This document shows, in pieces, positions 7,438 through 15,454 of a stretch of DNA of 19,643 bases (position 1 is the stretch's first letter; each line of letters starts with the position of its first letter). The position numbers and the translations under genes are program-made. This stretch comes from Xanthobacteraceae bacterium. GTDB taxonomy: Bacteria; Pseudomonadota; Alphaproteobacteria; Rhizobiales; Xanthobacteraceae. The stretch covers positions 1 to 19,643 of the forward strand of contig JASHRR010000694.1 in assembly GCA_030037185.1 (NCBI GenBank), read 5' to 3'. The notes under the pieces were generated by a model, which saw nothing but the letters and a program-made list of their open reading frames with translations, was not told the DNA's origin and did not search any database.

Positions 7438-7854
7438 CTAATTGGTCGGGCCACCACCGCCGGCATTGGCGCTCGGCGCCGCGTTCGGATTGCCCATCAC
7501 TTTTCCGTCCGGAAGCGTGATGGCCATGAATTGCCCGCCGTTATTGCCATCGCGGAGCGGATGAATCACCGTCTTTACTTTCATGCCAGGCGTAAGGGTC
7601 TTGGGAACCCAGCCCTGTCGCGCCAAGCCGGCAGGTCCGCCCATTTCGATCGCCCACTGCTCTGCCTGACCTTTGTCATTGTCGACGGTCATCAGGATCC
7701 AGCTGTGCGGATTGGTCCACTGGAATTCCTTGATGGTGCCGTCAAGGATCTTGGTCTTTTCGGCATCAAACATAGCAAAAGAGTGGTGGGCAATAGCAGG
7801 AATGGCGGTCATGGCAACCGCGATTCCCGCAAAGCCAAGTGTTCGCAATGTCAT
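7438..7854 (-). CDS. DUF6152 family exported protein
   Basis: A 138-residue protein with a signal peptide (TLGFAGIAVAMTAIPAIA) followed at once by the DUF6152 signature HHSFAMFDAEKT, then IKEFQWTNPHSWILMTV and AIEMGGPAGLARQGW. The conserved His pair after the cleavage site and the W-x-N-P-H motif could bind metal, but this is inference; the family is uncharacterised. The tail is Gly/Asn/Pro-rich (NANAGGGG-like) and looks disordered. ATG 7854 is chosen because AGGAGA lies 7 bases upstream; the longer frame up to 8043 lacks support. It probably pairs functionally with the 282-residue secreted protein downstream. Confidence 0.85.
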   Translation of the reverse strand: MTLRTLGFAGIAVAMTAIPAIAHHSFAMFDAEKTKILDGTIKEFQWTNPHSWILMTVDNDKGQAEQWAIEMGGPAGLARQGWVPKTLTPGMKVKTVIHPLRDGNNGGQFMAITLPDGKVMGNPNAAPSANAGGGGPTN

Positions 7855-8487
7855 TGGCGTCTCCTGTTGGTTCTTGCAGCGCGACATTTTAAGGTGACTC
7901 CCGTTCCGGTGCCAGCCCCGTTCAAAACTCTGTTCGGAGCCACCGAAAACCGCCGGCCGGGTTCGGCCGGCGAGCCATCGGGGGAAGTCGGTGAGGGCGA
8001 GAATCGGCGACCGCAGCTCGGCGAAGGTGGGAAGCCTCCTCATAAAGTTGCCGGCGTCCCCGACACGATCGAGACACGTGGCGCCGTTCTATCGCTCCGC
8101 CGTATCGCGCGAGCTCAACCCGATCGATGCAATTCTTCTCAAGGTGGTACGCCGCAAGGCGGCGGCGCATTCAGTCGAGGTTGTGGGAGGTCGTTGGCTC
8201 TTGCCTCGCGGATTTCCCACGGGCGGGTGTGCTGCATATTTCGTCAACGCCGTATATGGTCACCTTGTGAAATGCTCTCGTGAGCTGGGCTCGAAAAAAT
8301 CCGGTCTGATATGTTGAAGCAAGCGGCGAAGCTTTTTTGGCCGATTACGGCTCAAACAGTGCCACCCGACTGCGCCCTTCCATTGCTCCGCTTTGGTGAG
8401 GAACCAGCCGAAGGGAAGTTCGTGCATCGACGAGGTTCGAGGTCTGATTCCTCCGATCTCGAAAACCCAACCCACGGATAACGCGAC
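7855..8487. other. Divergent intergenic region between the DUF6152 gene and the efflux operon
   Basis: About 630 bases with no gene I can support. A plus-strand frame at 7991-8317 encodes up to 108 residues but shows no ribosome binding site and no family. The region should hold promoters in both directions. Upstream of the adaptor gene there is an AT-rich patch (CTCGAAAAAATCCGG near 8290), but I found no convincing -35/-10 pair. No regulator gene (TetR, MarR, LysR) accompanies the efflux set, at least on this side. Confidence 0.5.
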
Positions 8488-9663
8488 ATGGCTGAGCCCG
8501 TTTTCAAGGATGATCGACCGGCAAGCGACGCTGCTCCCCCGGATCGCAAAAGCATCCCGCGCGAGGAAAGCAACGACAAGCTCAAGGAGCCGGCGAAGCG
8601 CGCTTCCTTTGGGCGGCGTCTTTTGGTTATTGCGATATTGGCGATCGTCATCACTGCCGCAGCGATCGCAGGCCGCCTGTGGTGGCTGCACGCCCGCAAT
8701 TTCGAATCGACCGACGACGCCTTCGTCGATACCCGCATTGCCGGCATCAGCTCCCAGGTCTCAGGCGCTATCGTCGCCGTCCCCGTGACCGACAATGAGC
8801 TCGTTACCAAGGGGGCAACGCTTATCGATATCGATCCGCGCGACTACCAGGTCGCGGTCGCCCAGGCCCAGGCCCAGGTGGCCCAGGCTCAGGCTCAGGT
8901 CGCCCAGGCCAATGCCACCGTCGCCAATCTCGACGCCCAGCTCGATGCCCAGAAAGCCCGCATCGACCAGGCCGTGAGGCAGGCCGAGCAGACCAAGGCT
9001 GCCCTGACCTTTGCCCAGCAGGAGCACGACCGTAACCAGGACCTGATGCGCAACAATGCGGGCACCCGCCAGCAGCTGCAGCAGGCGACGTCGAACTTCA
9101 TTCAGGCCCAGGCCAATGTGGCGAGCGCCGAGGCCAATGCCGTCGCGACTCAGAAGCAGATTCCGGTGCTTGAGACGCAACGCCAGGGCGCCGTTGCCCA
9201 GCTCGCACAGGCGAAGGGACAGCTCGAACAGGCGCAGGCCCAGCTCCAACAGGCGCAGATCAACCTGTCGCGCACGCACATTGTGGCGGGCGAGGCCGGC
9301 CGCGCGACGAAAATCTCGGCCGCCGTCGGCGCCATTGCCCAGCCCGGCCAGGTGCTGATGATGTTCGTGTCCGAGAACAAATGGGTGACCGCGAATTTCA
9401 AGGAGACGCAGCTGGCGCTGATGCGGCCGGGAGAGCCCGTTGACATCGCCATCGACGCCTATCCCGACGAGGTGTTTCGCGGCCACGTCGACAGCATTCA
9501 GGCCGGCAGCGGCCCGGCCTTCAGCCTGCTGCCGCCAGAAAACGCAACCGGCAATTTCGTCAAGGTGGTGCAGCGCGTGCCGGTCAAGATCGTTTTCGAC
9601 ACGTTGCCCAACGTCTATATTGGGCCGGGCATGTCGGTGGTGCCCACCGTGAGAGTGCGATGA
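8488..9663 (+). CDS. emrA: EmrA/HlyD-family membrane fusion protein of a multidrug efflux system
   Basis: The periplasmic adaptor (391 residues) that links an inner-membrane MFS exporter to an outer-membrane channel. Order of parts: a charged cytoplasmic N terminus (1-44), one membrane helix (LLVIAILAIVITAAAIAG, ~45-62), the first beta strand with FESTDDAFVDTRIAGISSQVSG (typical of EmrA), a lipoyl half-motif, a long coiled-coil hairpin (~121-275) very rich in Ala-Gln, the second lipoyl half (ISAAVGAIAQPGQVLMMFV), and a beta-barrel ending IGPGMSVVPTVRVR. The ribosome binding site is weak (GGATAA). It overlaps the pump gene by four bases (ATGA, 9660-9663). Substrate cannot be predicted; hydrophobic drugs, bile salts or plant phenolics are usual for this class. 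Confidence 0.93.
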   Translation: MAEPVFKDDRPASDAAPPDRKSIPREESNDKLKEPAKRASFGRRLLVIAILAIVITAAAIAGRLWWLHARNFESTDDAFVDTRIAGISSQVSGAIVAVPVTDNELVTKGATLIDIDPRDYQVAVAQAQAQVAQAQAQVAQANATVANLDAQLDAQKARIDQAVRQAEQTKAALTFAQQEHDRNQDLMRNNAGTRQQLQQATSNFIQAQANVASAEANAVATQKQIPVLETQRQGAVAQLAQAKGQLEQAQAQLQQAQINLSRTHIVAGEAGRATKISAAVGAIAQPGQVLMMFVSENKWVTANFKETQLALMRPGEPVDIAIDAYPDEVFRGHVDSIQAGSGPAFSLLPPENATGNFVKVVQRVPVKIVFDTLPNVYIGPGMSVVPTVRVR

Positions 9664-11267
9664 GCGACCGCAGCGCGCGCCAGGTCCTGCCACGTTCGGC
9701 GGCCGGCAACCGCAATCCCTGGCTGGTTGCGGTGGTGATCTCGATTGCAACCTTCATGCAGGTGCTCGATACCTCGATCGCCAACGTCGCCCTCCAGCAC
9801 ATTGCCGGGTCGATGGCGGCGAGCATCGATGAGAGCACCTGGGTACTGACGAGCTATCTTGTGGCGAGCGCGGTCGTGCTGCCGATCAGCGGCTGGCTCT
9901 CCAGCGTAATCGGGCGCAAGCGCTTTTACATGCTGTGCGTCGCCACCTTCACGGCAAGCTCGATCCTGTGCGCAATGGCGCCCAATCTTACGGCGCTCAT
10001 CATGTTCCGCGTGCTCCAGGGCCTTGGTGGCGGCGGCATGGCGCCGAGCGAGCAGTCGATGCTGGCAGACACTTTCACGCCGCGACAACGTTCGCAGGCG
10101 TTCGCCCTCTACGGCATCGCGGTCATCGTCGCGCCGACAATCGGACCGACGCTCGGCGGCTGGCTCACCGACAACTTCTCCTGGCACTGGATCTTTCTCA
10201 TCAATGGCCCGATCGGCCTGATGTCGCTTTTCCTGGTGCAGTTCATGGTCACCGAGCCTGAGATTCTGATCCGCGAGCGGCGCGAACGGCTCGCCGGCGG
10301 CCTCAGGGTCGACTGGATCGGCTTTGCACTGGTATCCATTGCATTCGGTACTCTCGAGGTGGTCCTCGACAAGGGCCAGCGTGAGGATTGGTTCCAGTCG
10401 AATTTCATCATCTTTTTCTTCGGCGTTTCAATGCTGGCATTTGTCGTGTTCATCCCGTGGGAGATCGCGCGGAAAGAGCCGATCGTCGAGATCCGGCTGT
10501 TCGCCTCGCGCCAGTTCGCCACCTCGTCGCTGATGATGACGGCGGTCGGGGCGCTGCTGTTCTCCACGACGCAGCTCATCCCGCAGCTCTTGCAGACCGG
10601 CTACGGCTACACCGCGACGTTGTCGGGTCTTGCGCTGATGCCCGGTGGGATCGCGATGTTGCTGATCATGCCGGTCGCCGGCGCCCTCGGCAACTTCGTC
10701 CAGCCGAGATATTTGATGGCCTTCGGCATGGCGATGGCCGGCGTCGGCATGTGGCATGCGGCCGCGCTCACCGACAGGGCGGATTTCGCCTTCTTCGGCT
10801 GGGCGCGCGTGCTCCAGACCGTAGCGTTGCCGTTCCTGTTCATTCCGATCACCTCGGCTTCCTATGCCGGGCTGCGGCCCGAAATGACCGACAAGGCATC
10901 CTCGCTCATCAACGCCGCCCGCAATCTCGGCGGCAGCATCGGTATTTCGGCGGCGACCACGCTGCTGGCGCGTCACACGCAGTTGCACCAGAATTATCTC
11001 GTCGCCAATCTGGTGCCCTCTTCACTGCAGTATCAGGACGCTGTTAATGCCGCGACGCTTGCCCTCGCGCAACACAGCATGGCGCCGGCCGCCGCTCAGG
11101 CGCGCGCAATCGGGCTCATCGGCCAGACCGTCGCACAGCAGTCGGCCCTGCTCGCCTACATCGACGTCTTCCAACTGTTCGCCATCATCGCGTTCGCGCT
11201 GTCGCCGCTCGCGATCTTCTTGCTGCGGGCAAACAAAGGCAGTGGGCCGCAAATGGTCGGCCATTGA
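9660..11267 (+). CDS. emrB: EmrB/QacA-type MFS drug:H+ antiporter (DHA2 family, 14 helices)
   Basis: The inner-membrane pump of the tripartite system, 535 residues, driven by the proton gradient. Family marks: FMQVLDTSIANVALQHIAG in helix 1 (motif D1 of DHA2 proteins), SGWLSSVIGRKRFYM (motif A loop between helices 2 and 3), the RVLQGLGGGGMAPSEQ segment, and APTIGPTLGGWLTDNFSWHW in helix 5 (motif C of antiporters). About 14 hydrophobic segments can be counted, as expected. The last residues, NKGSGPQMVGH, are cytoplasmic. Translation is coupled to the adaptor gene by the ATGA overlap. The symbol is given by family resemblance, not proven orthology. Confidence 0.94.
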   Translation: MSDRSARQVLPRSAAGNRNPWLVAVVISIATFMQVLDTSIANVALQHIAGSMAASIDESTWVLTSYLVASAVVLPISGWLSSVIGRKRFYMLCVATFTASSILCAMAPNLTALIMFRVLQGLGGGGMAPSEQSMLADTFTPRQRSQAFALYGIAVIVAPTIGPTLGGWLTDNFSWHWIFLINGPIGLMSLFLVQFMVTEPEILIRERRERLAGGLRVDWIGFALVSIAFGTLEVVLDKGQREDWFQSNFIIFFFGVSMLAFVVFIPWEIARKEPIVEIRLFASRQFATSSLMMTAVGALLFSTTQLIPQLLQTGYGYTATLSGLALMPGGIAMLLIMPVAGALGNFVQPRYLMAFGMAMAGVGMWHAAALTDRADFAFFGWARVLQTVALPFLFIPITSASYAGLRPEMTDKASSLINAARNLGGSIGISAATTLLARHTQLHQNYLVANLVPSSLQYQDAVNAATLALAQHSMAPAAAQARAIGLIGQTVAQQSALLAYIDVFQLFAIIAFALSPLAIFLLRANKGSGPQMVGH

Positions 11268-11664
11268 GGCCGCCCATCGCGCGGGAGGATTTCCATCAAG
11301 AACAGGCCGGTGATTGCGGCCGCCGACGGCACACGCTGCTCTCGGGCGACCTCGTTCGTCGTCAACACCCACTGTGCTTAAGACTGTGCCTGCGATCTGG
11401 TGAAAGATTAACCGCGGTCGCAACTCGTTGCCACCGCACCGTCCGTGCTGATGGTCAGTCCGCCGCTGCCGTTCTACGACCTAGGGGCGACGCCTGCCTG
11501 CTTTTCTGCAACGGCGGGTGATGACAGGACGCCGTCGGCTTGTGTGACCGGGATGCAACGTTTGACAGCGAGCCGTCATTCGCGCATTGACTTGACACGC
11601 TACGGACAAATAGGGTGGGTGAGACGGCGAGTGTGTATGAGCAGTAGCGAGTGAAAGTAATCGC
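11268..11664. other. Gap between the pump gene and the outer-membrane channel gene
   Basis: About 400 bases with no supported gene. Short frames on both strands lack start signals. TTGACA occurs twice (11562-11567 and 11592-11597), but neither has a good -10 at 16-18 bases, so a separate promoter for the channel gene is only possible. The sequence AATAGGGTGGGTGAG near 11610 resembles half of the intergenic repeat at 2973-3055. Confidence 0.45.
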
Positions 11665-13263
11665 TTGTTGTGTGCGTTTTACCGAGTTTGCGGCGTATCG
11701 CATGCCGGCTTCATTGCCCGCCGCTCGCATAGATTTATTGCAGTCCGCGCCGGCAAGCGCGGTGCAGTGCCGCTGATAGGCGTTGCGGCGCTGCTCGTTG
11801 CGAGTTGCGCGGTCGGCCCCGATTTTGGCGGGCCGCCGCGTCCCGAGCAGGCTGGCTTTTCCGCCGACCAATTGCCTGCGGCGACCGCTTCGGCGCCGGT
11901 TGCCGTCGGCGCCGCCCAGCGATTCGAGGTCGGCCGAGATATTCCGGGCGACTGGTGGACGCTGTTTCGCTCGCGCCACCTCAACGGCCTGATCGACCGG
12001 GCGCTCGCCGCCAATCCGAGCCTACAGGCCTCCCAGGCGGCGTTGCGCCAGGCGAAGGAGACCTTGTCGGCGACGGAGGGCACGCTGGCCCCACAGGTTG
12101 ACGCTAACCCGTCGATTGAGCGCCAGCAGTTGCCGATCGCCTTTATCGGCCAGAACGGGCCACCGCTGCTTTTCAATCTGTTCCAGGCGACCGCCAACAT
12201 CTCCTATTCGCCCGATGTGTTCGGCGGCAAGCGGCGGCAGGTGGAATCGGCGCAGGCGCAGGCCGATTACGAGCGTTTCCAACTGGAGGCGAGTTATCTC
12301 ACGCTCACCGCCAATGTCGTAACCGCGGCGATCCAGGAGGCGTCGCTGCGCGGGCAGATCGAGGCGACCCGCGAAATCGTCGGTGCGGAAAACCAGCAGC
12401 TCGTCGTGGTGCGCAATCAATTCGACGCCGGCAGCGCGCCGCGCACCGATGTCCTGTCGCAGCAGTCGCAGCTCATCCAGACGCGATCGACCTTGCCGAT
12501 GCTGGAGAAACAGCTGGTGCAGCAGCAGCACCTGCTGATGGCGCTGACCGGGCGCTTTCCCAACCAGGGCCGCGGCGAGACTTTGCGCCTTGCGGCGCTG
12601 CACCTGCCAACCCGCATTCCGGTCAGTCTGCCCTCGCAGCTCGTCAATCAGCGGCCCGACGTGCGGGCCGCTGAGGAGCAGCTTCACCAGGCGAGTGCCC
12701 AAATCGGCGTTGCCATCGCTAACATGCTGCCGCAGATCAACCTGACGGCGGAATATGGCACCTTGGCCCTAACGCCGGCCCAGATGTTCACGTCCAACGA
12801 CATCGTCTGGAACGGCACCGCAGGGCTGACGCAGCCGATTTTCCATGGCGGAACGTTGCTCCATCAGGAGCGCGCCGCCGTCGCCGCCTTCGAGCAGGCC
12901 GAAGCGCAATATCGCAACACAGTGCTGCTGGCATTCCAGAACGTGGCCGATGCGCTGCGTGCCCTGCGCGACGATGCCCGCGAGCTGCAGATGCAGGAGG
13001 AGGCGGTGCGCGTCGCCGCCGAAAACAACGATCTCACGCGCATACAGTATCAGGACGGCACCATTACCTATCTCACCTTGCTTAACGCGCAGCGGTCTTA
13101 CGAGCTTGCCCGGCTCAGCCTGGTGCAGGCGCAGGCCGCACGTTTGGCCGATACGGCTGCGCTGTTTCAGGCGCTCGGCGGCGGCTGGTGGAACCGCACC
13201 GACGTGACCCCGAATAAGCCGCAGCCCGGCATCATCGAAGTCATCAGCGGCTCGCTTCATTGA
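11665..13263 (+). CDS. Outer-membrane efflux lipoprotein (OprM/NodT family channel)
   Basis: The outer-membrane duct of the efflux system, up to 532 residues. The lipobox LLVASC gives C48 (numbering from 11665) as the lipidated cysteine, followed by AVGPDFGGPP, the usual NodT/OprM start. Two outer-membrane-efflux-protein repeats follow: DWWTLFRSRHLNGLIDRALAANPSLQASQ ... in short segments, YSPDVFGGKRRQVESAQAQ in the first half, and LVNQRPDVRAAEEQLHQAS, LTQPIFHGGTLLHQ and QDGTITYLTLLNAQRS in the second. There is no in-frame ATG before the lipobox. TTG at 11665 or 11668 is the only start that leaves a positively charged leader; GTG 11767 leaves just 13 residues before the cysteine. The start is therefore uncertain. 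It lies about 400 bases downstream of emrB on the same strand. Confidence 0.92.
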   Translation: MLCAFYRVCGVSHAGFIARRSHRFIAVRAGKRGAVPLIGVAALLVASCAVGPDFGGPPRPEQAGFSADQLPAATASAPVAVGAAQRFEVGRDIPGDWWTLFRSRHLNGLIDRALAANPSLQASQAALRQAKETLSATEGTLAPQVDANPSIERQQLPIAFIGQNGPPLLFNLFQATANISYSPDVFGGKRRQVESAQAQADYERFQLEASYLTLTANVVTAAIQEASLRGQIEATREIVGAENQQLVVVRNQFDAGSAPRTDVLSQQSQLIQTRSTLPMLEKQLVQQQHLLMALTGRFPNQGRGETLRLAALHLPTRIPVSLPSQLVNQRPDVRAAEEQLHQASAQIGVAIANMLPQINLTAEYGTLALTPAQMFTSNDIVWNGTAGLTQPIFHGGTLLHQERAAVAAFEQAEAQYRNTVLLAFQNVADALRALRDDARELQMQEEAVRVAAENNDLTRIQYQDGTITYLTLLNAQRSYELARLSLVQAQAARLADTAALFQALGGGWWNRTDVTPNKPQPGIIEVISGSLH

Positions 13264-13786
13264 ATTGAATGACGCGCTATCTGCCCTCAAACCGGCAGAG
13301 ACGGAAGTTCTTGAACTGCGGGGCCCGTAACGGGGAGAAATGGCGTACCGGATGACGACACCGCCGTCGCTGGCGCTGCAGGGCTTCGCGGCTATGAAAT
13401 TGGGCTCGGCATCGTCGCCCGCAAGGCCATTGACCACATGACTGCGCGTCTGCTTGGAGGAAAGCGAAGAAATCGGAGCTGGCCTCGAGCGATGGCGGCG
13501 ATGTCTGGGTTCATGGCGAATCAAGAATAACACAAGTGCCGACGAAACTGCTTCGATACGAAGGCAACACCCCTTGGCGCTTTTTTTGAACATTAACAGC
13601 GAATTTAATCTTCTCAACTCTAGTAATGCCAGCCGACTGCCAATTTATCTTCGGTACAGCAGCTGAGAGGCTGGATTCAACGGGCTGGGGCGCGAACGGT
13701 CTCGCCGGGCCGCTTGGGTCGCGGTGAGGCGGCCAGCTTAGTCGGGCCGAGCGTCCACAACCAGAAAAACTACAAGGGAGGCAGCA
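13264..13786. other. Intergenic region after the efflux set
   Basis: About 520 bases with no gene I can support. It turns notably AT-richer at 13560-13670 (TTTTTTTGAACATTAACAGCG and following), unlike the flanking DNA. This could be a promoter region for the cysteine-module units or a recombination junction. No recognised terminator or repeat. Confidence 0.45.
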
Positions 13787-14129
13787 ATGCGTCAATTTAT
13801 GATGACCGTGATGGCTCTCGTGGCGTTTGCAGTCATGGTGGTTACAGCGCAAGCTGTGGACCAGACCCGCAGTCCTCAAGACCTCGGCAACGATTTCGGG
13901 CACCCTGGGCGGGTTGGGGGATTCAGCCAACTGCCGGGCACATGCACCGGGTTGAAATCGGACTGCATCGATCGTCGCATGGACCGTTATTATGGACGTC
14001 TATTTCGAGACATTTCGTGAGGGAAGGCGCCCGTACCGCGAGAAATATTGCAACTTTTACTGGGAACAATGCATGAAGAGCGGATTCTGGGACGGGTTTC
14101 TTATCCACCGCCCAGCCGAACGCCGTTAA
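13787..14129 (+). pseudogene. Exported cysteine-module protein, unit 1, split by a +1 frame change
   Basis: ATG 13787 (GGGAGG 7 bases upstream) opens a frame with a clear signal peptide, MTVMALVAFAVMVVTAQAVD, then GFSQLPGTCTGLKSDCIDRR, stopping at TGA 14018-14020. In the next frame (+1), open at least from 13992 to TAA 14127-14129, the product REKYCNFYWEQCMKSGFWDG...HRPAERR closely parallels the C terminus of the intact unit 2 (ENICKFQWERCMKTGWWEG...RSAERR). The two halves thus belong together, and one base is lost or gained between about 13985 and 14020. The stop context TCG-TGA-G would permit an RF2-like +1 shift, but there is no upstream Shine-Dalgarno-like element, so mutation is likelier. 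Function unknown; probably periplasmic. Confidence 0.75.
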
Positions 14130-14191
14130 GTCTGCGACGTGAGTGTGCGACTTTCCAACCAAGAATAGGAAACCAACAAGAGGAGACGAAC

Positions 14192-14659
14192 ATGAGGAGG
14201 CAGTCGGTAATCGCCGGACTGGCACTGTCGGCGGTGTTTGCGGGAAAGGCCCAGGCATACGTAAACTATCCGTGGTGCCTCATGGGAGACACCAGGGGCT
14301 TTGAGTGTGTCTTTTCGAGCCGTGAGCAATGTATGCAGGACGGAAGGAACCGGGGGTTTGGCAGCCAGTGCATACAGAACCCTTCTTACAAACCGGGAGT
14401 TCCGACCGTTTCAGGTCCCGCTCAGGGACCTCCGACGGTTTCAGGTCCAGTTAAGAAGCAAACGGCCACGCCCGCGCAGGCTGTAAACGCGACGCACTCA
14501 ACATGCACGGGGCTGAAACCGGTATGCGTCTCGGATTGCAGCCAAACGTCGATGCCTGGACCTTACTGCGAGAACATTTGCAAGTTTCAATGGGAACGAT
14601 GCATGAAGACCGGATGGTGGGAGGGGTCTTTTTTCAGCCGTTCAGCCGAACGCCGCTAA
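14192..14659 (+). CDS. DUF3551 protein with C-terminal cysteine module, unit 2 (intact)
   Basis: A 155-residue exported protein. ATG 14192 has AGAGGAG 7 bases upstream. Residues 1-22 (VIAGLALSAVFAGKAQA) are the signal peptide. Residues 23-66 are a DUF3551 domain: YVNYPWCLMGDTRGFECVF, REQCMQD, GFGSQCIQNPSY with four cysteines (29, 39, 47, 60). A linker with two PTVSGP repeats (71-87) follows, then residues 101-155, the module shared with units 1 and 3, with six cysteines (105, 112, 116, 126, 130, 137): CTGLKPVCVSDC, GPYCENICKFQWERCMKTG, SRSAERR. Ten cysteines in the mature protein suggest a disulfide-rich periplasmic protein. DUF3551 has no known function. The domain fusion is what is seen; its role is unknown. 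Confidence 0.85.
   Translation: MRRQSVIAGLALSAVFAGKAQAYVNYPWCLMGDTRGFECVFSSREQCMQDGRNRGFGSQCIQNPSYKPGVPTVSGPAQGPPTVSGPVKKQTATPAQAVNATHSTCTGLKPVCVSDCSQTSMPGPYCENICKFQWERCMKTGWWEGSFFSRSAERR
14401..14449 (+). repeat. Direct repeat encoding the PTVSGP linker
   Basis: TCCGACCGTTTCAGGTCCC (14401-14419) and TCCGACGGTTTCAGGTCCA (14431-14449) differ at two positions and are 30 bases apart, so the repeat unit keeps the frame (10 residues). A third match, TCCGAACGTTTCAGGTCCA, occurs at 14762-14780 in the remnant unit 3. It marks a likely recombination point among the units. Confidence 0.85.
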
Positions 14660-14705
14660 AGTTCTTGACGCGATGGCATCGGCCTGCGGGCGAAGGGGGG
14701 CAGCA

Positions 14706-14979
14706 ATGGTCAATTTATGACGACGGTGACGGCTCTCCGTGATCACTGGTGGTTGCAGTCCTCCGAACGTTTCAGGTCCAGTTAAGAGTAAGAAGCGATA
14801 AGCGCGGCCGGTCTACGGCACTCCGGCGATTTGGGAGGCCGCTGTTACAATTTGCAGTGATTGGCGCGATTGCGGCGAAGTCGATGGGATCGTGGTTTGG
14901 CGCAACACTTCGCGAGGAGGTGGGTTCTGGGGGTTGCATGCCTCGGTATGTGTGCCCGGTCACCGCCGGACGCCGCTAG
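14706..14979 (+). pseudogene. Cysteine-module unit 3: chimeric remnant
   Basis: The start, GGCAGCAATG-GTCAATTTATGA, copies the start of unit 1 (GGCAGCAATGCGTCAATTTATGA) with one base lost after the ATG, which creates an in-frame TGA at codon 5. ACGGCTCTCCGTG and CACTGGTGGTTGCAG continue the match with gaps. From 14762 the sequence instead matches unit 2 (CGTTTCAGGTCCAGTTAAGA). The end, CCGGACGCCGCTAGGTCTTGA, matches the unit 2 end CCGAACGCCGCTAAAGTTCTTGA, including the bases after the stop. The CTGLK and YC parts are not recognisable. I read it as a dead product of recombination between unit copies. Confidence 0.65.
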
Positions 14980-15454
14980 GTCTTGATCGACGCGGGCGGG
15001 CAGCGGCTGCGCGTCTCAGCCGTGCTCCCGTCATGGGTCGGCTCAACCTCGGTGTACTCCGCCTCGACCATGTCGGCGGCGCAGGAAGTTCGCGGCACGC
15101 GACGTGCCGTGTGGGACGCAGACGTGGACGCCAGCCATCTGATGCCGGCGACAAACGACGTAACCATCAGACGTGCGGGCCCGACCCCGCGCGGCCGAGC
15201 GCCGGGACCTCGCATTTACGCCACGAGGCAGGGCGAGAGGGTGAAACGCGGAGACTTTTATCTGGATGCTTGAGTTGGGCGGCCGCCCTCTATTTGCAGC
15301 GCCCCTGCGCAACGGGTCTGGCCTCCCTGAGCGGCCCCTGGCGGTTCCATCTGTGTTGCAGGAAAATCACAGAGTCAGTTGACGTTTCCGACAGAGTGGC
15401 GCGAAATGGCAAGACAAACACAAATTAGCCATTCTCGCCTGGAACATCAGTTGT
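14980..15454. other. Region without a supported gene after unit 3
   Basis: About 475 bases. A 96-codon plus frame (14983-15273) and overlapping frames on both strands are open, but I recognise no family and there is no ribosome binding site. GGGCGGGCAGCGG at about 14994 faintly recalls the unit leader. It may be decayed coding DNA. Confidence 0.4.

Noticed and set aside
7435..8283. Plus-strand 282-codon frame opposite the DUF6152 gene
   Set aside because: It lies antisense to a gene with signal peptide, family signature and ribosome binding site; composition is that of a shadow frame.
8761..9750. Minus-strand 329-codon frame opposite the adaptor gene
   Set aside because: Leu/Gly/Arg-rich mirror of the Ala-Gln coiled coil; the plus-strand gene is unambiguous.
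11562..11625. Two TTGACA hexamers as promoters for the outer-membrane channel gene
   Set aside because: No acceptable -10 hexamer at 16-18 bases from either; left as a possibility only.
11606..11626. TAGGGTGGGTGAG as another copy of the thiS-thiG inverted repeat
   Set aside because: Only half of the repeat is similar and no complementary arm follows within reach.
14983..15273. 96-codon plus-strand frame after cysteine unit 3
   Set aside because: No ribosome binding site, no family and overlapping competing frames; could be decayed DNA but cannot be supported as a gene.
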